49,558 nt of DNA from a virus. Made by a program: the position numbers and the translations under genes. Positions 1-8,688 of the stretch are shown here, piece by piece; the first letter of the stretch is position 1, and every line of letters begins with the position of its first letter. The notes under the pieces were generated by a model, which worked only from the letters and a program-made list of their open reading frames with translations, ran no database searches and had not been told where the DNA came from. The DNA lies in the IMG/VR virus record IMGVR_UViG_3300011013_000020, positions 1 to 49,558 of that record; one strand, given 5' to 3'.

Positions 1-1369
1 CATAGGCGTGATCGGGGACCAGCGACCGGCGACGACCGGAGGTCGCGGCCGAGGAGACACGCTGGCGCAGCGCCTCGTTCTGCGTCCGCAGGCGAGCGAG
101 CTCGTCGGCGTCGGCGGTGTCGATCGGGGTGCCCTCGATGGGCTCGGCGGTGCGGGCCTCGATGGCGTCCAGCCGCGTGGTCAGCGGCGACAGGGCCTCA
201 CCCATGATGGAGCGGATCTGCTCTGCGGTCAGCGACATGGCGTCCTCGGTGTCCTCGATGGGGTCAGCGACCGGACCACCATCGTTCGTCCGAGTATCAT
301 CGGCCTCGGGCGCGGTGTCCATCTCGGGCGCGGGATTGCCCGAGTCGGGGTTATCGGCCCCTCCGTCGATCTCGGCAGAAGCGCGAGCGGCCTTTGCGTC
401 AGCGACACGTGTTCCTGTGCCGTCATCGAGCGCCGTCCGAACCGCCGCCTGGGCCACCCCTCCCGTCGGGCGCATCTCCTCGGGGTCGTCGAGTACGCCG
501 ATGGCGCGGGCCAGCCGGGAGCGAATCGCCTGCAGACCCATCGCGTCCGGGTTCGCCGGAGAGCGAGTGACCGCGAGGTGATCGAGTTCCACCGCGAGGA
601 TGATGATCCGGAGGACTTCCCCGGTGTCCTCGTCCGAGATGATCCGGACATCAGTGAACCAGCCGCCGATGGAAAGGCCGATCGGCTGCTCGGCCTTGAC
701 CCGCTCGCGCAGTTGCGCGCCCTGCTCAAACTGGACGTAGACGCCCGCCTGGACGTAGAGCAGGTAGCCGGGCTCCAGTGGCTCGGAGGGGTTCGCGACC
801 TCGGCGCGCTCGATCCGCGCGCCGTTGGTTAGGCCGATCACCTCGTCCCACTCGACCACCGACCACCAGCCGTTGTGGCGCGGAGTCAGGGAGACACCAG
901 CGACGAACTGCGCCTCCATCTGATCCAGCGCGGACTTCGCCATCTCGGTGCCGTACCAGTCCTTGGAGGTTGAACTGGCAATGCCCTCGATCTGGTACGG
1001 ATCTTCGGCCGGCGGCTCGTCGCCCTCAGGAACCTCGCCTTCGTGTCGCTGAATCGGTCCGCTGACGCGGATCGACATCGGGGCGAACAGCGCGGCGGGG
1101 AGGCCGGGCATCCGTCCGCGCTCGGAACACGTCACGCTGGTGACGCGGTGAACCGTCAACGAACGGGACTCCCCATCCGGGATTAGCGACTCGACAGCAT
1201 CGAGCACCAGTCCATCAGGGAGCGACTGTAGTTCTGCATCGGCGTGGGATCGAGAGCCCCATACACGGGCGAGCCCGAGGTCCAGTCCGTCGATCAGGTC
1301 CGCCAGGGTCCGCTTCTGCATGGGAAACTCCGTCCCTCGGTTATAGATGGCGACCACACGGGGGTCCAT
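1..1369 (-). CDS. Prohead protease, HK97/U35-S78 type, 3' end cut by window edge
   Basis: The frame is open from ATG at 1369 to the window edge (456 codons, no stop), with a GGCGAGGAG ribosome site just upstream. Residues about 125-275 have the layout of phage prohead serine proteases: an early IEGIAS strand, His165 in LTPRHNGWW, Ser233 in GLSIGGW, and the typical ending ELDHLAVTRSPANPDA. By family knowledge this enzyme matures the capsid by cleaving scaffold and capsid proteins. Residues about 320-456 are acidic and then helical (AEQIRSIMGEAL onward), so the C-terminal part may serve as scaffold; that is inference. It follows the portal gene by 28 bases, the usual head-gene order. The major capsid gene would be expected beyond the left edge. 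Confidence 0.85.
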   Translation of the reverse strand, partial: MDPRVVAIYNRGTEFPMQKRTLADLIDGLDLGLARVWGSRSHADAELQSLPDGLVLDAVESLIPDGESRSLTVHRVTSVTCSERGRMPGLPAALFAPMSIRVSGPIQRHEGEVPEGDEPPAEDPYQIEGIASSTSKDWYGTEMAKSALDQMEAQFVAGVSLTPRHNGWWSVVEWDEVIGLTNGARIERAEVANPSEPLEPGYLLYVQAGVYVQFEQGAQLRERVKAEQPIGLSIGGWFTDVRIISDEDTGEVLRIIILAVELDHLAVTRSPANPDAMGLQAIRSRLARAIGVLDDPEEMRPTGGVAQAAVRTALDDGTGTRVADAKAARASAEIDGGADNPDSGNPAPEMDTAPEADDTRTNDGGPVADPIEDTEDAMSLTAEQIRSIMGEALSPLTTRLDAIEARTAEPIEGTPIDTADADELARLRTQNEALRQRVSSAATSGRRRSLVPDHAY

Positions 1370-1397
1370 TCTCCTCGCCGCCTAACCCGGCGCAGGA

Positions 1398-3833
1398 TCA
1401 GAGCGGTTCCCCCGTGTTCCCGCCGCCGAGCAGTACCGCGGTGCCGTCCGCTACCTCGGCATCGCGCCAGTAGACCAGCACGCATCGATCGCGTCCGCCG
1501 CACTCTGTCGCCCCGCCGGGAACGGTCGGCAGGTTCCGCACCAGCATGAATCCGCGCGATCCGAGATCGGTGCAGGTGCCGCACATTCGGGTATCCCCGA
1601 CGCTCACCCACTCGACCTTCCAAATCTCCTGCTCGCCGGTCTCCTTGGAGGATGCCGCTTCCGCTATCTGCTTCGCGGCCTCGTCGTTCGCGAGCTCCAC
1701 CAGCTTGCCGCTCCAGTTCGCGATCCGATGCTCGTTCGCCTGGAAGGATGACGCTGCCGCGGTCAGCAGATCCTCTGCGTCCATTCCAGGCTCTACGTCA
1801 TCCGGAATCGCCACGGACGCCGCTCTCCCAGCGATGCGCGTCCGGCCTACCGCGGCGAGAATGGCGCGGATTCTGTTCCGCACGTTCTCCAGCGGGCCGT
1901 CGTCCCCGAGCAGATACCCCATCGCTCGGCGCTGGTAGGCGTCGGCGATCTCTCGCGCTTCGCCGAGTGGGTCCACGCCAGTCAGATCGCGAGCGAATTC
2001 CCAGGCGAGATCCACCGCCGCCCGGTATTGCTCGGCGGTTTCCGCCTCCCATCGATCCGCGAGGCGCGCCAGCGTGATCCCGAGATCTGCGGTCAGGTTC
2101 GCCGCCTCGCCCGCGCTGATCTCCTCGTCTGCATAGGCTGCGGACAGCGAAGCCAAGAAGTCGTCCTGCGCCTCCCTCCAGATCGGCGTGACGGTGCGCT
2201 GGTATCGGCTGACGGCAGCGGCGAGGTCTGCGAGCGGAAGGGTTCGGTAGCCCTTAAACCGCCCGGCGGGCTGCCAGTCGGAGGGTAGGTCGTCGCCGGA
2301 ACCGGGGGCTCGCTGGTGGTGCGAGCATCCCGGATCGCACTGGTGCTCGTAGCCGACGGACTCCTCCACCTCTCCCGGCGCGGCATCACCACTATCAGGT
2401 AGGTCGTCATCGGGATCGTCGTCATCGGGATCCTCGCCCTCAGGATCATCGTCCTCGGGGTCCGGCGGGTCATCGTCGAGCGCGGGTTCATCTGGGGTCG
2501 GTGGCGGCCCGAGCGGGTGAACCTGCCCGGTGGTCGTGAGGATGTCCGCGTCCTCCTTCGGAGCCCACCCCCGCCGCGCGCGCACCTCGTTTCGACTGGC
2601 GATCCCGCCGTCGATCAGCTTTCGATCCGCTTCGGCGAGATCCTTCTCCTCCTGCGGCGTCAGGTCGCGGGTGAAGTCGAAAGCGAAGCGCACCAGCCCG
2701 CGCCATTCCTCGGGGATCAGCAGTGGAAGCACCTGGGTGGTCAGGATTTCCTGCAACAACTCCAGGATCGGTCGGAGGAGATGTGACGCCGAGGCGTCCA
2801 GCTGGACCTGTGCGGATGCGCGCGGCATCCCGTCGGTCAGGCCCATTTCCACGGGGAAGACGCCGAATGCTCGGTAGATCGACCGCCGAATCTGGTCGGC
2901 GATCTCCCCCATCGTGATCTCCTTCGGGGAGTGGTCGAGCTTCACCCACTCCGCGGTGCCCGCTCCCGGCTTCGGGAAGTGGAGCACCCGCATCTTGTGA
3001 TCATTGCCCTTGTCCTTGATGAACGACTGGATCGTGTCCTCGGCCGCTCTCCCGGCCACCCCGGTCAGGAACAAGATCCCCGGTGGGATCTCCGATGCGT
3101 CCAGCGTCATCATCGCCCGCTCGGAATAGCGGAGGATCCCGATCACCTCGTTCAGCAACGCCTCCAGAATCGGCAGCCCGCGTGCCGTCGTCGTGTTGGG
3201 GAACAGGTTGAAGTAGATCAGATCGTCAGGTACGAAGGCGACCGCCTTCCCGTTCACGCGCTGCTCAAACTCCGACACATCGCCGTGCTCGTCGCCCAAT
3301 GGCCAGAAGTCGTCAGAGCGCCGGACGACCAACTCCTGCAGGAACTGCTCGTTCTCCTCGCGGACCTTCTCCACCGCGCCAGCGTCGTACAGCAGCAGGT
3401 CGTTGACTAGCATCGTGGTCCACTGCTGCCAGGTCTTCCCCTTCATCGGGGCGCGGAGCCAGCGTGCAGCCTCGCGCGCGACCTCCAGGCCCTCGGTCAG
3501 CCGCTCGGGTTCCTCCTCGGGATCCACCGCGCCTTCGATCACCACGACGCTCCAGTCCGTTGTGGAGACTCGCCGGGTGATCGAGTCCACCGACGCGCGC
3601 ACGTCCGGCACGCGCCAATACATCTGCCAGATGTTCTCGGTCGTTAGGTTCCGGTGGGGGTCGGCCGTGCGAAGGCCAGCGGCACCCGCAGCGGTTTCGA
3701 ATTCCCGATAGGCCGGGTGGTTCCCTCGCCCACCACGTTGGTCCTGCGCCGACGCACGCCGGGATAGAAAACCACCCACCTGAGGTGCGGGCTTCGGGCC
3801 GACTCGGATCACCGGGGTATCGAGAACGCGCAT
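1398..3833 (-). CDS. Portal protein fused to Mu F-like head morphogenesis domain
   Basis: 811 residues, start ATG at 3833 with GGAGG upstream. Residues about 60-430 match phage portal proteins in character: NIWQMYWRVPDVRASVDSI near the start, then SIYRAFGVFPVEMGL and repeated helical segments. A very acidic Asp/Glu/Pro linker follows at about 445-490. The C-terminal 300 residues look like a minor head (Mu gpF/SPP1 gp7) domain, ending with a cysteine pattern (GDTRMCGTCTDLGSRGF ... CGGRDRCVLVYW) typical of that domain. The portal forms the ring through which DNA enters the capsid; the F-like domain belongs to the head-tail vertex. In many phages these are two adjacent genes, here one uninterrupted frame. 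The order portal then protease supports the call. Confidence 0.88.
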   Translation of the reverse strand: MRVLDTPVIRVGPKPAPQVGGFLSRRASAQDQRGGRGNHPAYREFETAAGAAGLRTADPHRNLTTENIWQMYWRVPDVRASVDSITRRVSTTDWSVVVIEGAVDPEEEPERLTEGLEVAREAARWLRAPMKGKTWQQWTTMLVNDLLLYDAGAVEKVREENEQFLQELVVRRSDDFWPLGDEHGDVSEFEQRVNGKAVAFVPDDLIYFNLFPNTTTARGLPILEALLNEVIGILRYSERAMMTLDASEIPPGILFLTGVAGRAAEDTIQSFIKDKGNDHKMRVLHFPKPGAGTAEWVKLDHSPKEITMGEIADQIRRSIYRAFGVFPVEMGLTDGMPRASAQVQLDASASHLLRPILELLQEILTTQVLPLLIPEEWRGLVRFAFDFTRDLTPQEEKDLAEADRKLIDGGIASRNEVRARRGWAPKEDADILTTTGQVHPLGPPPTPDEPALDDDPPDPEDDDPEGEDPDDDDPDDDLPDSGDAAPGEVEESVGYEHQCDPGCSHHQRAPGSGDDLPSDWQPAGRFKGYRTLPLADLAAAVSRYQRTVTPIWREAQDDFLASLSAAYADEEISAGEAANLTADLGITLARLADRWEAETAEQYRAAVDLAWEFARDLTGVDPLGEAREIADAYQRRAMGYLLGDDGPLENVRNRIRAILAAVGRTRIAGRAASVAIPDDVEPGMDAEDLLTAAASSFQANEHRIANWSGKLVELANDEAAKQIAEAASSKETGEQEIWKVEWVSVGDTRMCGTCTDLGSRGFMLVRNLPTVPGGATECGGRDRCVLVYWRDAEVADGTAVLLGGGNTGEPL

Positions 3834-3902
3834 CGCCGCCTCCGTGGGGCTCCAGTCTAACGCAGGCCTCGCGCGCCCTCGCGCGGTGAACCCTTCGGAG
3901 GA

Positions 3903-4178
3903 TCAGCCGCGTCGGGCTCTCCACGCGAAGGTGACCCTGAATGGGTAGTGCGGGATCGCCGCCATTTCCGCGACGACAGACACCCCTGCCACCGCTGGTG
4001 GTGTTGTCTCCAGCGCCTCGCCGACAGCCGCGATCGAGGGGTAGTTGAAGGCCGCGAAGCAATAGCGGCCCTCGAGGTCGAAGCCAGAAAGCGAGCCGCC
4101 CCGCTCCCGAGCAACGGGGAGCAGGGCGTCCAGAACGCGATGATCGTGACGGTAGAGTGGGCGGGGCAGGGGGCGCAC
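3903..4178 (-). CDS. Hypothetical protein, 91 aa, between portal and fibre genes
   Basis: GTG start at 4178. The reading frame gives a sensible globular sequence (LSGFDLEGRYCFAAFNYPSIAAVGEAL ... IPHYPFRVTFAWRARRG), unlike the other frames here, which are rich in Arg and Ser. No family is recognised. It ends 69 bases before the portal start and begins 27 bases after the stop of the fibre-like gene, so it is probably part of the structural operon. Confidence 0.6.
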   Translation of the reverse strand: MRPLPRPLYRHDHRVLDALLPVARERGGSLSGFDLEGRYCFAAFNYPSIAAVGEALETTPPAVAGVSVVAEMAAIPHYPFRVTFAWRARRG

Positions 4179-4205
4179 TCGCCCATTTTACCCCGGCCCG
4201 ATCAC

Positions 4206-5507
4206 TCAGGGCATGTACTGCCAGTTGGCGCCGTCGGAGTAGATCCCGAAGCCCTGGCTGTCGAGCAGCGCCTGGGTGGCAGCGCCGTCGATGGTCTCGG
4301 CGGCGTTGCCGTCCACCGTCGTAGTGCCAGTCGCGGCCTTGGCCTTGCGGATCCAGAACACCTTGCCGACGTTCCCGACCGCGGTGGGCAGGGTGATCGT
4401 GAAGGTTCCTGAGCCGCACTCGATGATGTCATCGGTGATCAGCGCGGTGTAGGCTCCGGTCTTGACCTGGCGGGTGAGCTTGATGCCCGCGAAGGTCTGC
4501 GCACCGGTGTAGGCCCGCGAGCCGTCGGCCTTGGAGTACTCGGTGTGGTAGTCGCCCGAGGCGTGGGTGCCGTGGGCGTGGGCGTGGTCGCTGGCGCTGA
4601 CGAGGTTGCTCGATCCGGCGGATCCAGCGGCGGCGACTGCGGCCGGCGTGGCCGCGGAGATCTGGAAGGACATGAACAGCGACCAGGTGACCGGATCGGT
4701 GTTCAGCGTCGTGGGGGCGGTCGTGACGACGTACCACTTGTGGGACTGGTTGGCGCCCTCCTCGATGTCGACGGGCATCGAGCCCTTCGACAGCTCGGCG
4801 GCCGTGCTGGCGTCCGCGGAGCGGGTGAGGATGTAGGGCGAGCCAACGGCGCCCTTGTCGGTGACATCGTAGATGCCGTTGTACTTCTCGTTGGCTCCGC
4901 TCTCGGAGCGGACCAGGATGCGGTCGCCGTCAGCGGTAGCCACACCATCCACCGTCAGCGCGCCGTTGGCGTCCGCGGTGAGGACGGAACCGGCCGGCGT
5001 GTAGGCCGGGAGAGCGGCGTCGGTGGCGAGGCGCACCGAGTCCTTGATGTCGAGCCCTTCCTTCGCGGCGTCGACCGCGTTCTGGTCCACGGCTCCGATG
5101 GAGGCGCGGAAGGTCGCGGCGTCAGCGTCGTTGAGGATGCCGCGGACGAACGCGGAGAGATCCGCCAGGGCGGCGGTTCCGAGGCCCGTGAAGTAGGGCA
5201 GCTTGTCGGCGGCGCTGGTGAGGCCGGCGAGGGCCTTCAGCTCGGCGTCGGCCGGGATCTGCACCACCTCTCCGTTGGAGTCGAGCGAGGCCACGCCGCT
5301 GTTGGCGGCCTTCTCGGAACCCTGGAGGGCGGTGTTGGAGGTGGTACCGTAGACCTGCCACGCTCCGTTGATCTTGCTGGACCCGTCGAGCGAGGCAACG
5401 CCCGAGGCGGCCCCCTTCTCAGAGTCGGCGATCGCGGTGTCGCCACTGCCCGAAGACAGCTTGACGACGCCGGGGAGGGCGGTGGTGGCGATGGGGAAGC
5501 GAAGCAT
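4206..5507 (-). CDS. Tail fibre/receptor-binding-like structural protein
   Basis: 433 residues, ATG at 5507 with GAGG upstream. The first 80 residues carry two copies of a fibre-type repeat (SEKGAASGVASLDGSSKI and SEKAANSGVASLDSNGEVV), a pattern common in phage tail fibres and appendages. The middle holds a beta-rich block (DGDRILVRSESGANEKYNGIYDV) and a His-rich stretch (SASDHAHAHGTHASGDYHTEY) of the kind found in trimeric fibre collars. The C-terminal 90 residues (CGSGTFTITLPTAVGNVGKVFWIRK) resemble fibre tip domains. The likely role is host recognition on the outside of the virion. Which bacterial structure it binds cannot be told. Confidence 0.78.
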   Translation of the reverse strand: MLRFPIATTALPGVVKLSSGSGDTAIADSEKGAASGVASLDGSSKINGAWQVYGTTSNTALQGSEKAANSGVASLDSNGEVVQIPADAELKALAGLTSAADKLPYFTGLGTAALADLSAFVRGILNDADAATFRASIGAVDQNAVDAAKEGLDIKDSVRLATDAALPAYTPAGSVLTADANGALTVDGVATADGDRILVRSESGANEKYNGIYDVTDKGAVGSPYILTRSADASTAAELSKGSMPVDIEEGANQSHKWYVVTTAPTTLNTDPVTWSLFMSFQISAATPAAVAAAGSAGSSNLVSASDHAHAHGTHASGDYHTEYSKADGSRAYTGAQTFAGIKLTRQVKTGAYTALITDDIIECGSGTFTITLPTAVGNVGKVFWIRKAKAATGTTTVDGNAAETIDGAATQALLDSQGFGIYSDGANWQYMP

Positions 5508-5590
5508 GGAGCAGACCTCAGAGCGATGTGATGGCTGGCGGCTCGCAGTCTAAACCCGCTCGCTCGCGCTCGTCTACCAGGTGCCCCGGC

Positions 5591-6316
5591 TTACCCGCCG
5601 ACGTGTACCCAGTTCGTCCCGGTGCTCTGGAACGGCGCGCCCTGCCACTGGTAGGTGAACTCCACGCTCGGGCTGCCCTGGATGCGCTGGCCTGCGTTCG
5701 CGGGATCGACCCGCACGATGACCTTGTTCCCGCTGCCGTCCGACTTGTAGATCACCACGATCCGGCCGACCTTCGCCGCGGCGTCTGGGAGATCGATCGT
5801 GCGGTCCCCGCCCGTCGAGTCCACCGCCACCGTGTAGTCGGTGGAGCCGATCGCGTAGTTGGCCGCGACCGACTTCCACCCGCGGGTCACTTGGCCCGGG
5901 ACCGGGGAGGAGTTGTCCTTCTCAAACAGGAGCGACGTCGTCCCGAGGATGTAGCCGCCGATGGGAAAGTCGGTCGTCAGCCGGTAGGACTGCTCGCCGT
6001 CGTTCCCACCCTGGGCGATCCGAACTTCCATCGTGTCCAAGACGTCCGCGTTCCCAGACATATCCGCGGCGCGCACCAGCGCGTTCCCCGCCCCTTTGAA
6101 CAGGTAGATTCCAGACGCGGCCCCCTGGTTTGGGACGAGTATCCGGGCGTCTATGGGGATTGTCGTCTTCCCATCGTAGAGCGCAGCGTTCAACGCCGGA
6201 TCCTCGGCTGCCGCGATCGTGATCGTTCCCTGCACCGCTACAAGGCAGGGCCGCCGCGCGGGTCGTTTCCGGAGAGCTCTGCGGACTGCGCCGCCTGCGC
6301 CGATCTGGGTGGGCAT
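5591..6316 (-). CDS. Structural protein with fibre-type C-terminal domain
   Basis: 241 residues, ATG at 6316 with AAGGAG at good spacing. The C-terminal half (GGDRTIDLPDAAAKVGRIVVIYKSDGSGNKVIV) is the same kind of beta-rich domain as the end of the neighbouring fibre-like protein (TFTITLPTAVGNVGKVFWIRK), which suggests both are appendage proteins. The N-terminal half is beta-rich and not recognised. It lies 83 bases upstream of the fibre-like gene. A role as tail appendage or baseplate component is inferred from this similarity and position. Confidence 0.7.
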   Translation of the reverse strand: MPTQIGAGGAVRRALRKRPARRPCLVAVQGTITIAAAEDPALNAALYDGKTTIPIDARILVPNQGAASGIYLFKGAGNALVRAADMSGNADVLDTMEVRIAQGGNDGEQSYRLTTDFPIGGYILGTTSLLFEKDNSSPVPGQVTRGWKSVAANYAIGSTDYTVAVDSTGGDRTIDLPDAAAKVGRIVVIYKSDGSGNKVIVRVDPANAGQRIQGSPSVEFTYQWQGAPFQSTGTNWVHVGG

Positions 6317-6332
6317 CAGCTACTCCTTCAGC

Positions 6333-6626
6333 TCAGGAGGCGTCGATCCACTCGACCGTCCAGCGGACGGCAGAGGAGAAGGCGATCGTCGGGTTGCGAA
6401 GCATCCCCTGGGGGTTGAGCACCAACGAGCCGTCCGCGTCCAAGTTGATCACGTCGTCGGAGTTGATCTGGACCGTGCCGGCTTCATCGATCGACTCAAC
6501 GGCGATCGAATGAACGTAGTTGGGGCCGTCGCTACTCAGATCGAGGGTGCCCCCTGTCCCGTGCTGGTAGTTCCAGACTCCGAAGAAGCGCCGGAGATAC
6601 CGGAAGACCAGATCCATCACCGTCAT
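6333..6626 (-). CDS. Small probable structural protein, 97 aa
   Basis: ATG at 6626, stop 16 bases before the next gene. The sequence has a beta-rich, fibre-like composition (LDLSSDGPNYVHSIAVESID ... VQINSDDVINLDADGSLVLNP) after a short aromatic-rich N-terminus. No named family is recognised. Its place between terminase and two fibre-like genes suggests a virion protein. Confidence 0.65.
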   Translation of the reverse strand: MTVMDLVFRYLRRFFGVWNYQHGTGGTLDLSSDGPNYVHSIAVESIDEAGTVQINSDDVINLDADGSLVLNPQGMLRNPTIAFSSAVRWTVEWIDAS

Positions 6627-6697
6627 TGAACACCCCGACTCGCAGGCGCCATGATAGCGCGTCCGCTGGGCCCAAGTATCCCAAGGCGGGGAAACGG

Positions 6698-8398
6698 TCA
6701 GGACACAAAGCCTCCTCCCGAGTTCGCCATGTCGGAGGCGAGGCGCGAGTAGCTGTCCGAGAATCGGTAGTGATCTGGCGGACCCTTCGACCAGATGAAG
6801 CGGTTTCCTTTCGGGGAGAGCATCCTCACCGGGGCCTGCATCTGGTCGAAGAAGTCCGGGATCAAGTCGGAGTCGGACGGCAGCACCCGCCGCCCTTGGA
6901 CGATCTCCTCATGGGTCGCATCCAGCAGCTGGGTCCGATCTGCGCGGATCACCTGAGCCTGGTAGTCGACGCGAAGCCCGTATTCGTCTGCGCCCACGCG
7001 CTCGGTCGGGAAGAAGTCGCAGAGCCAGACGATGCAATCAGGATGATCGTTCAGCGCCCATTCCTTCAACTCGCGCGCCTTCCGTGTCTCTGGCTTGGAG
7101 TCGATCACGCAGACGCTGACCTGGTAGCGCTTGATGATGTCGCGCAGGGCTGCGAACGAGGAGACAGCGCAGATGAACGCCGCGCGCCGGTAGGTCGATT
7201 TTAAATCCTCGTCGTAGTGGATCACGTCCACCGTGACGTTGAGCACCGCGCCGACATCGACTCCCATTACGACGAGCTCGTCCGCGTACTTCTCTCCACC
7301 ATCCCAGTCATTCATCTCGCCCGTGCAGCACGCTTTCAGCGCGCCGTGCGTGAGCTTCGCTGCGGCGTCCTCATAGGGTAGGCCGAGCACCGAGGAATAG
7401 AACGCTGCCAGCTTGATCTTCGACCTTTGCGCCGGCACCCACTCCTCGGTCCACAACTGGTAGATGCGGTCGCTCAGGTCGTCTAGTCTGGACATCCGAT
7501 AGGAGCGCCGTCGGCCGGGAGAAGCCGCGATCCATGCTGCGCCGGCGGCGATGCGGTTGAACGGCTCCTCGCATCGCCGGCAGGTAGGGCGGATGTCCGG
7601 CCCAGTCGGGTCTGCGACCAGATCCGCGGCGCGCGAGCGATCTCGGAGCGCCCAGCGCCCATCGTCCTCGCGGCGCACGAAGTTCGCGAACCAGTCCAGC
7701 GGCTGGCGTTCCCCGCAGTGGTCGCACCGCCAATGAAACTGCCGCCGATCGCCGGCGTTGAACGCCTCGGAAATCCCGAACCGCGGGATGCTCGGGTTCC
7801 CCACCCGGAACATCTGCGGGTAGGGGCTGTGCCTCAGGCGATCCCGCGCCTTAGCGACGTTCCTTTCTCCGCGGGTGAGGCACCGATCGAACTCGTCGAT
7901 CGTGATGATGTCGGTCGAAAACTCCACGAAGTCACCGGGCGAATTCGCACCGAGGAACAGGAGCATCCCATCCCCGAACCGCTTCACCTTCAGGTTCTCG
8001 GCAGCCTTCTTCCGACCACGCTCGCGGAGCACACCACCAGCGCGATCTCGGTACGAAGGGATGCCGTCCAGCAGCGGGTCGATCCGCGACTGGACGAACC
8101 GGTTTCGTAGGTCGTGGGTCGGCATTACCAGCGCGGCGATTCGGCTCTTCCATCCGGCCGCGTGGAGATGTAGAAGCGTGATCAACTCCGAGAGCCCGGT
8201 CTGCACCGCCTTCTGTATGTCCGCGCCATCCAGGGTCGGAAAGTCCGCGTACATCTCGACCAAAGAGGGCTTGTCGCGGAAGGACATCGGCTCGCGTCGG
8301 AGATTCCGATGCGTAGTCGCTGCCAACTCGATCAGCGGGTAGTCGCCTTTGAGGGCGAGCCACGACTGTGCTGACCGCAACGCGGCGGCGTCGATCAT
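6698..8398 (-). CDS. terL: Terminase large subunit, GpA-like
   Basis: 566 residues from ATG at 8398; the frame is open further upstream, but that part would overlap the next gene and is Arg-rich, so the internal start is preferred. An ATPase part shows a variant Walker A region (KAVQTGLSE, about 63-71) and Walker B IITIDEFD (about 164-171). Four cysteines in two CxxC pairs (CDHC at about 225, CRRC at about 273) form the zinc ribbon usual in the GpA family. The nuclease part starts with MGVDVG (Asp381), where GpA proteins have GVDVQ. The enzyme pumps DNA into the prohead and cuts it. A candidate small subunit lies 6.5 kb away at 14967, an unusual separation. Confidence 0.88.
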   Translation of the reverse strand: MIDAAALRSAQSWLALKGDYPLIELAATTHRNLRREPMSFRDKPSLVEMYADFPTLDGADIQKAVQTGLSELITLLHLHAAGWKSRIAALVMPTHDLRNRFVQSRIDPLLDGIPSYRDRAGGVLRERGRKKAAENLKVKRFGDGMLLFLGANSPGDFVEFSTDIITIDEFDRCLTRGERNVAKARDRLRHSPYPQMFRVGNPSIPRFGISEAFNAGDRRQFHWRCDHCGERQPLDWFANFVRREDDGRWALRDRSRAADLVADPTGPDIRPTCRRCEEPFNRIAAGAAWIAASPGRRRSYRMSRLDDLSDRIYQLWTEEWVPAQRSKIKLAAFYSSVLGLPYEDAAAKLTHGALKACCTGEMNDWDGGEKYADELVVMGVDVGAVLNVTVDVIHYDEDLKSTYRRAAFICAVSSFAALRDIIKRYQVSVCVIDSKPETRKARELKEWALNDHPDCIVWLCDFFPTERVGADEYGLRVDYQAQVIRADRTQLLDATHEEIVQGRRVLPSDSDLIPDFFDQMQAPVRMLSPKGNRFIWSKGPPDHYRFSDSYSRLASDMANSGGGFVS

Positions 8399-8421
8399 CC
8401 GAGCCCGCTGATTTCCGGGGA

Positions 8422-8688
8422 TCACCCGCCCCGCTCCCGATCGAGAAGCCAGCGCGCCGCGTCCAGCAACTCCGGGCTGGTTCGCTCGATGGTCACGCCG
8501 ACCGGAACGAGGAGCGCCCCTGCGCCGTAGGATCTCAGGGCGGCTTGGGCCCAATGGGCGAGCGATCGCTGCTCCTCTCCAGTCAGGCCCGCCGGGTAGC
8601 GGATCATGAAAAGGTCGCCGGGCTTTGGGTTCAATAGCTCCGTGAGCCTCGCGATGTCCTCCGCCGAGATGGGGAAGTCTCCAGACAT
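8422..8688 (-). CDS. Hypothetical protein, 88 aa
   Basis: ATG at 8688, overlapping the stop of the preceding gene by one base, and ending 24 bases before the terminase start. The sequence (ISAEDIARLTELLNPKPGDLFMIRYPAGLT ... ELLDAARWLLDRERGG) looks like a compact alpha/beta protein. No family recognised. The tight coupling to the terminase gene suggests co-expression. Confidence 0.65.
   Translation of the reverse strand: MSGDFPISAEDIARLTELLNPKPGDLFMIRYPAGLTGEEQRSLAHWAQAALRSYGAGALLVPVGVTIERTSPELLDAARWLLDRERGG

Noticed and set aside
4545-5531. A 328-codon plus-strand frame opposite the fibre-like gene
   Set aside because: Gly/Val/Asp repeats mirror the fibre gene codons; no protein-like features or ribosome site.
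5535-5585. CTGGTAGACGAG and GGGTTTAGACTG near 5550-5580 as possible element copies
   Set aside because: They share only TAGAC and lack the GGGTAGATC core; the structural genes show no clear copies.
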